A stretch of 64,000 bases of DNA from Duganella sp. CF458 (GTDB taxonomy: Bacteria > Pseudomonadota > Gammaproteobacteria > Burkholderiales > Burkholderiaceae_D): positions 124,001 through 188,000 of the forward strand of contig NZ_FOOF01000012.1 in assembly GCF_900113115.1 (NCBI RefSeq). Reading direction: 5' to 3'. The notes beneath the pieces were generated by a model, which made no database searches, was not told the origin of the DNA, and worked only from the letters and a program-made list of their open reading frames with translations. The position numbers and the translations under genes are program-made. Positions 60,139 to 64,000 of the stretch are shown here, piece by piece (position 1 is the stretch's first letter; each line of letters begins with the position of its first letter).

Positions 60139-60212
60139 AAGTCGGGGTCAGCTCTGGCAACAGGACATTTTCGCTAGCGAAAATGTCCTGTTGCCAGAGC
60201 TGACCCCGACTT
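60139..60212. repeat. Perfect 74-bp palindrome, copy 2
   Basis: Two 37-base arms, exact reverse complements with no spacer, centred between 60175 and 60176 on CGCT|AGCG. It matches the inner 74 bases of copy 1 (5655-5734) except that T/A in both arms of copy 1 is C/G here, so the palindrome stays perfect. It begins 6 bases after the dadA stop and lies 42 bases upstream of the HDOD gene start. Not followed by a T-run on the dadA strand. Confidence 0.97.
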
Positions 60213-60217
60213 TTATC

Positions 60218-61507
60218 TTAGGCGCCGGCCAGTTGCGGCTGGCGGGCGGACTGCTCTTGGCTGTAACGGGCTACCGACAGGTCGTCGGCGAAGATGGCCG
60301 GGCGCTTGGCGGACATGATGTCGGCCAGCAGCTGCGCCGAGCCGCAGCTCATGGTCCAGCCCAGGGTGCCGTGGCCGGTGTTGGTGAACAGGTTGCGGAT
60401 GCCGGTGCGTCCCACCACCGGTGTGCCGTCCGGCGTCATCGGGCGCAGGCCGGTCCAGAAGCTGGCTTCGGCGGTATTGCCGGCGCCGGGGAACAGGTCG
60501 TTCACCACCATTTCCAAGGTTTCGCGGCGGCGTGGGTTGAGCTTGGTGTTATAGCCGGCGATCTCCGCCATGCCGCCCACGCGGATGCGGTCGTCGAAGC
60601 GGGTCACCGCAATCTTGTAGGTCTCGTCGAGGATGGTCGAGGTGGGGGCCTTGCCGCCGTCGACGATCGGCACGGTGATCGAGTAGCCTTTCAGCGGGTA
60701 TACCGGGATCTCGACCAGCTCTTTCAGGAACGGGGTCGAGTAGGCGCCCAGCGCCACCACGAAGGAATCGCCTTCCACCAGTTCGGCGCCGCATTGCACG
60801 CCTTTGATCTTGTCGCCTTCGCTGACCAGCTTGTCGATCGACACGCCGTAACGGAATTTGACGCCCAGTTCTTTCGCCATGGCTTCCAGGCGGGTGGTGA
60901 ACATCTGGCAGTCGCCGGTTTCATCGTTCGGCAGGCGCAGGCCGCCCACCAGCTTGTGCTGCGACGCGGCCAGGCCAGGCTCGGCTTTCATCAGGTCGGC
61001 GCCGGTCAGCAGTTCGTAGGGCACGCCGGTTTCCTTGAGCACTTCGATATCCTTGGCGGCGCCGTCCAGTTGTGCCTGGGTGCGGAACAGCTGGGTGGTG
61101 CCCTGCTGGCGGCCTTCGTATGCGATGCCGGTGGCGGCGCGCAGCACCTTGAAGCAGTCGCGGCTGTACTCGGCCAGGCGCACCATGCGTTCCTTGTTGA
61201 TGGCGTAGGATTCGGCATTGCAGTTGCGCAGCATCTGCCACATCCACTTCAACTGGAAGGTGGTGCCATCCGGGGTGATGGAGAGCGGCGCGTGGCGCTG
61301 CAGCATCCATTTCATGGCTTTCAGCGGAATGCCGGGGGCGGCCCATGGCGACGCGTAGCCTGGCGAAATCTGGCCGGCGTTGGCGAAGCTGGTTTCCAGG
61401 GCAGGGCCCGGCTGGCGATCCAGTACGGTGACATCGTGGCCGGCTTGGGCCAGGTAATAGGCACTGGTGACGCCGATAACGCCGCTGCCAAGGATAACTA
61501 CGCGCAT
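60218..61507 (-). CDS. dadA: D-amino acid dehydrogenase, small subunit
   Basis: 429 residues, full length for DadA. FAD-binding VVILGSGVIGVTSAYYLAQA and the long motif region FANAGQISPGYASPWAAPG match well; RPMTPDGTPVVGRTG and NLFTNTGHGTLGWTMSCGS close the fold. It oxidises D-alanine and other D-amino acids and feeds electrons to the respiratory chain. Divergent to a Lrp-type regulator, the classic arrangement. No racemase gene is adjacent. Confidence 0.96.
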   Translation of the reverse strand: MRVVILGSGVIGVTSAYYLAQAGHDVTVLDRQPGPALETSFANAGQISPGYASPWAAPGIPLKAMKWMLQRHAPLSITPDGTTFQLKWMWQMLRNCNAESYAINKERMVRLAEYSRDCFKVLRAATGIAYEGRQQGTTQLFRTQAQLDGAAKDIEVLKETGVPYELLTGADLMKAEPGLAASQHKLVGGLRLPNDETGDCQMFTTRLEAMAKELGVKFRYGVSIDKLVSEGDKIKGVQCGAELVEGDSFVVALGAYSTPFLKELVEIPVYPLKGYSITVPIVDGGKAPTSTILDETYKIAVTRFDDRIRVGGMAEIAGYNTKLNPRRRETLEMVVNDLFPGAGNTAEASFWTGLRPMTPDGTPVVGRTGIRNLFTNTGHGTLGWTMSCGSAQLLADIMSAKRPAIFADDLSVARYSQEQSARQPQLAGA

Positions 61508-61606
61508 GAATTGCCTCCGGAATATATGTTGCGGATTATTTTGCTATGATAAGTAAGATTTCCTAGTATTTGTTACTATATGAGCAGGCTAAAACAGTAA
61601 AAATTC
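61508..61606. promoter_or_regulatory. Divergent dadA/Lrp-type regulator promoter region
   Basis: 99 bases, strongly AT-rich (61540-61585) against GC-rich flanks, with several A/T tracts as liked by Lrp proteins. Both promoters must lie here, but no clear -35/-10 pair or dyad is assigned. Confidence 0.4.
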
Positions 61607-62101
61607 ATGCGAATTCAAAAAGAATCGGCCCGGGGGCTGGACAAGATTGACCGCAAAATACTGCGCATCCTGCAAGAGGACGCGCGGATTGCCATGAAGG
61701 ACTTGAGCGAGCAGGTCGGGCTGTCGATTACCCCCACCATCGAGCGGGTCAAGCGCATGGAGCGCGACGGGGTGATTGCCGGTTATCACGCGCGGCTCAA
61801 TCCGCGTGCGCTTGGCGCCAGCCTGCTGGTGTTCGTGGAGATCACGCTGAACCAGAAATCGGCCAGCCATTTCGAGCAGTTCCGCCGCGAGGTGCTACGG
61901 ATTCCGGAAGTGCAGGAGTGCCACCTGGTGTCGGGCGATTTCGATTACCTGATCAAGGCGCGCATCCATGAAATGGCGGAGTATCGCAAGCTGCTGGGCG
62001 ACATGCTGTTGAACCTTCCGGGCGCGGCGCAATCCAAATCGTATGTGGTCATGGAGGAGATCAAGGAAACCTTGATTCTGCCCACGGAGCCAGCCCCCTA
62101 G
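61607..62101 (+). CDS. Lrp/AsnC-family regulator of dadA
   Basis: 164 residues. LDKIDRKILRILQEDARIAM begins the helix-turn-helix (LSEQVGLSITPTIERVKRME), and the RAM ligand domain follows (ASLLVFVEITLNQ, VQECHLVSGDFDYLIKARI). Close to the Lrp type that activates dadA in proteobacteria in response to alanine or leucine. The ligand is likely a branched or small amino acid. An N-terminal extension of about 8 residues precedes the usual start. Confidence 0.93.
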   Translation: MRIQKESARGLDKIDRKILRILQEDARIAMKDLSEQVGLSITPTIERVKRMERDGVIAGYHARLNPRALGASLLVFVEITLNQKSASHFEQFRREVLRIPEVQECHLVSGDFDYLIKARIHEMAEYRKLLGDMLLNLPGAAQSKSYVVMEEIKETLILPTEPAP

Positions 62102-62103
62102 CC

Positions 62104-62129
62104 GCGCATGCAAACTGCGCATGCAAACT
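62104..62129. repeat. 13-bp tandem direct repeat
   Basis: GCGCATGCAAACT occurs twice in direct succession after the Lrp-type gene, including two GCATGC palindromes that could pair. No T-run follows, so not a typical terminator. Confidence 0.8.
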
Positions 62130-62192
62130 GTTTGGGTGCTGAGCTCAGTTGGTCTAGAATGCCATTAACCTGACTGAGCGAACGGAGAATTT

Positions 62193-63767
62193 GTGCAAAG
62201 CACTTATGGAGCCGCGAGCGTCACCCCACCAGCCGCCCCCGCGCCGGCTGCACCCGAGCACGCTGTCCTGTTGCGTGGCCTCGACGAACATCTTTCCTCC
62301 GATCAAAGCTTTACCTCGAACCTGGCCCGCACCGTCGGCGCCATCGCCAGCACCGACGGCGCGCTGACCTTGGCGCAATTTGCCGCGGTGACCGACCTGG
62401 CCGGCGATGGCCGCGCTTCCGCCGTCTTCACCGCCATCGTGCTGAACGCCATCGAATGCGGCATCAGCGTCGACTGGGCACTGCAAGCCCTGGCGCGTTC
62501 CAGCCCGACTGTCGCCGACCCTGCGCGCCACAAGGCCTTCAACCTGATGAAGCCGCTGCTGGCGCTGCAAGGCACTGCCGCCCGGCCCCTGGCGCAAAAA
62601 GTCGCCAAAGCCCTGCACATCAAGCTCACGCCGGAGCAGTTATTCGGCCTGCCACCGGAAGAAGAGCGCCGCCTGCTCAGCAACCTAGGCAACCAGGCCC
62701 GCAAGCTGGTCAAGGGCAGGGGACTGGCCGACGCCGTGGCCGACTTCGGCCGCTCGATGGGCCACGCCGAGTTGCTGAATCACGCCCGCGGTTATAACGG
62801 CGGCCTGATGAGCCAGGAAGAACTGCATACCGCCGTCGAGCGCGCCGTGTCGACGATCTGCCAGGGCATCGACAGCTACCGCGAGCACGAGAGCTCGCCG
62901 CTGGCCTGCGAAGCCAGCGCCGCAGGCCTGTTGAGCACGGCCCAGCAACTGCGCCAGCAGGTACAGCAGCGCCTGGCCCTGGTCGATGCCCGCATTGCCT
63001 ACGAACGCCGCATGCTGAACCAGGACATCGACGATGCCGTGCACGACGCCGGCAACGCCATTGAACTGGCACTGGCCTGCCACCCGGAAGTCAGTGAGCG
63101 CGCCAGCGGCGAGCAATTCGGCAAGGAAATGGAATCGCGCCTTGACCGGGTGGTGCAGCGCAAGGAAGAAGTGCTGGACTTGCTGCAGCACGACCTGTCG
63201 CTGTTCCAGTCCGATATCCGCCTGACCCAGAGCACGGTCTTCGAACGCCAGCACCACGCCACCCTGGCGCGCCTGATGCCGCGCATGCGCGTCGGCACCC
63301 GCCTGGCGCAGACGGTCGACAGCGCCGCCAATTTCACCTTGATGGGCAGTGCCGTCGCGGCTGCCGGGACCGGAACCGCAGCCTACCTGTTCGGGGTTGC
63401 CGTGGTGCTGCCGGTGGTGGCGCCGGCCGCCCCCTTCGTTGGCGGCGCGGTGCTGCTGGCCGGCGCCTTCAAATGGTTTGCCGATGCCGGCCGCCGCAAG
63501 CGTTCGGAAATCCTGGACCGCCGCCGCGCCTTCGAGGAAGAGCTGCGCAAGCGGCTGCAGGAAGTGCAGGCCGCCTTCGGGCGCCAGTTGGACCGCATTG
63601 CCGCCAGCTTCCACGAATCGGCAACCCAGTTGCTGACGCCGCTGATGCTGGAAGCGGAAGCCGCCGGCCGCGTGCAGGCGGTGCGCAAACGCATTGCCGA
63701 CAAGGTCATCGGTCAGGCCCAGCACGCCATTTCCCAACTGCGCAGCGCAATGGCCGCCCACGTCTGA
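62193..63767 (+). CDS. Hypothetical coiled-coil protein with one hydrophobic hairpin
   Basis: 524 residues from GTG (CGGAG upstream). The N-terminal third is helical and may resemble a TerB-like fold (ALTLAQFAAVTDLAG). A long coiled-coil-like region spans about 235-370. A hydrophobic hairpin is at about 385-430 (AAYLFGVAVVLPVVAPAAPF). A second coiled coil (RRRAFEEELRKRLQEVQAAF) ends the protein. There is no P-loop or other GTPase motif. The coiled coil plus hairpin layout recalls accessory subunits of bacterial dynamin-like systems, but the match is only architectural. Confidence 0.7.
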   Translation: MQSTYGAASVTPPAAPAPAAPEHAVLLRGLDEHLSSDQSFTSNLARTVGAIASTDGALTLAQFAAVTDLAGDGRASAVFTAIVLNAIECGISVDWALQALARSSPTVADPARHKAFNLMKPLLALQGTAARPLAQKVAKALHIKLTPEQLFGLPPEEERRLLSNLGNQARKLVKGRGLADAVADFGRSMGHAELLNHARGYNGGLMSQEELHTAVERAVSTICQGIDSYREHESSPLACEASAAGLLSTAQQLRQQVQQRLALVDARIAYERRMLNQDIDDAVHDAGNAIELALACHPEVSERASGEQFGKEMESRLDRVVQRKEEVLDLLQHDLSLFQSDIRLTQSTVFERQHHATLARLMPRMRVGTRLAQTVDSAANFTLMGSAVAAAGTGTAAYLFGVAVVLPVVAPAAPFVGGAVLLAGAFKWFADAGRRKRSEILDRRRAFEEELRKRLQEVQAAFGRQLDRIAASFHESATQLLTPLMLEAEAAGRVQAVRKRIADKVIGQAQHAISQLRSAMAAHV

Positions 63768-63789
63768 TCTTGTTGCGGTATGGCAACTG

Positions 63790-63805
63790 CGTTCGTTACC
63801 GAACG
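63790..63805. promoter_or_regulatory. Inverted repeat ahead of the terminal gene, possible operator
   Basis: CGTTCG-TTAC-CGAACG, a 6-base dyad with 4-base spacer, followed by TACAAT at 63827 and TATAAT at 63866. Could be an operator for the last gene. No regulator family is assigned. Confidence 0.35.
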
Positions 63806-63878
63806 AAAGTCACTCTCTTGCTTTGGTACAATAAATGGCAGGCAACGCACTTTTTCAACAACTTATATAATCACGACC

Positions 63879-64000
63879 ATGAAGACCCAGCTCTTAGCCG
63901 CCGCCATGCTGGCACTCAGCACTTCTGCCATCGCCCAGGACGTGGGCGTTTCCGTCACCGTCGGCCAGCCAGGCTTTTTCGGCCGCATCGACATTGGCAA
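63879..64000 (+). CDS. Small secreted protein, 3' end outside the window
   Basis: The first 40 codons of a gene: MKTQLLAAAMLALSTSAIAQ is a signal peptide, then DVGVSVTVGQPGFFGRIDIG. This start resembles the PXPV-repeat secreted proteins common in Burkholderiales, but the repeats would lie beyond the edge. A TATAAT lies only 8 bases before the ATG. Confidence 0.7.
   Translation, partial: MKTQLLAAAMLALSTSAIAQDVGVSVTVGQPGFFGRIDIG

Noticed and set aside
59258..61549. 763-codon plus-strand frame opposite the HDOD and dadA genes
   Set aside because: It crosses the palindrome and two real genes, and lacks domain character.
1..64000. tRNA, rRNA, CRISPR, transposase or integrase genes
   Set aside because: None was recognised on either strand; small structured RNAs cannot be excluded by eye.

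Overview
The window is GC-rich and densely coded, with GTG and TTG starts, frequent ATGA-type overlaps and almost no spacer DNA. The gene content points to a free-living betaproteobacterium of the Oxalobacteraceae, most like Massilia, Telluria, Duganella or Janthinobacterium. It includes a TorF-type porin with a chemoreceptor, many GGDEF/EAL proteins, two-partner secretion, an Hmp/NsrR/NnrS nitric oxide module, hydroxyproline catabolism and DadA/Lrp. This placement rests on gene content and style only; no marker gene (rRNA, tRNA, ribosomal protein) is present.

Layout. 1-5.5 kb: end of a diguanylate cyclase; porin, chemoreceptor and Cys-rich copper-storage-like protein as one operon; a converging Cache-GGDEF cyclase. 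5.65-5.73 kb: a perfect 80-bp palindrome. 5.8-10.4 kb: a YdeP-type molybdopterin oxidoreductase converging on a periplasmic binding protein/histidine kinase pair. 10.65-22.9 kb: a compact co-directional cluster of a small DUF6916-like gene, three phage tail-collar (MdpB-like) proteins, a GNAT acetyltransferase, a Tat-exported DUF6916-like protein, a 2585-residue TpsA exoprotein and its TpsB transporter. 23-30.7 kb: NHL-repeat protein, binding protein, monooxygenase, GlxA-type regulator, a PHP-type metallohydrolase with Ig-like domain, and a glutathione transferase. 30.7-32.3 kb: an unrecognised 531-residue protein. 32.4-37.7 kb: a hydroxyproline catabolic cluster under a divergent PAS-AraC regulator. 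37.7-40 kb: DUF1275, UspA, DoxX and hemerythrin proteins. 40.3-43.1 kb: a lower-GC stretch of small lipoprotein, acetyltransferase, membrane and broken genes, probably acquired. 43.2-49.6 kb: SDR, Nudix, and a porin / PstS-like / Cache-PAS-GGDEF-EAL operon, then a nitrobindin-like protein. 49.6-56.7 kb: a nitric oxide stress locus, with nsrR and hmp on the plus strand, divergent from nnrS and a cbb3-like oxidase operon carrying a CcoS-like fusion. 56.7-64 kb: paired DUF2157/GDYXXLXY membrane proteins, an HDOD protein, a second copy of the palindrome, dadA with a divergent Lrp-type regulator, a large coiled-coil membrane protein, and the start of a small secreted protein.

How the genes work together. 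Three loci pair an envelope or binding protein with a signalling protein: porin with chemoreceptor and copper protein; binding protein with kinase; porin with binding protein and GGDEF-EAL. The tail-collar/TPS cluster looks like one envelope or secretion system. The NO locus carries three good matches to the NsrR operator, one beside each transcription unit, so Hmp (NO dioxygenation), NnrS and the alternative oxidase are probably derepressed together under NO stress. The hydroxyproline genes form a pathway from trans-4-hydroxy-L-proline to 2-oxoglutarate semialdehyde; the final dehydrogenase and any transporter are not in the window.

The observations I rate highest are the tail-collar/TPS cluster, the two perfect palindromes that differ by a compensatory base-pair change, and the NsrR-linked CcoS-CcoN-like oxidase.
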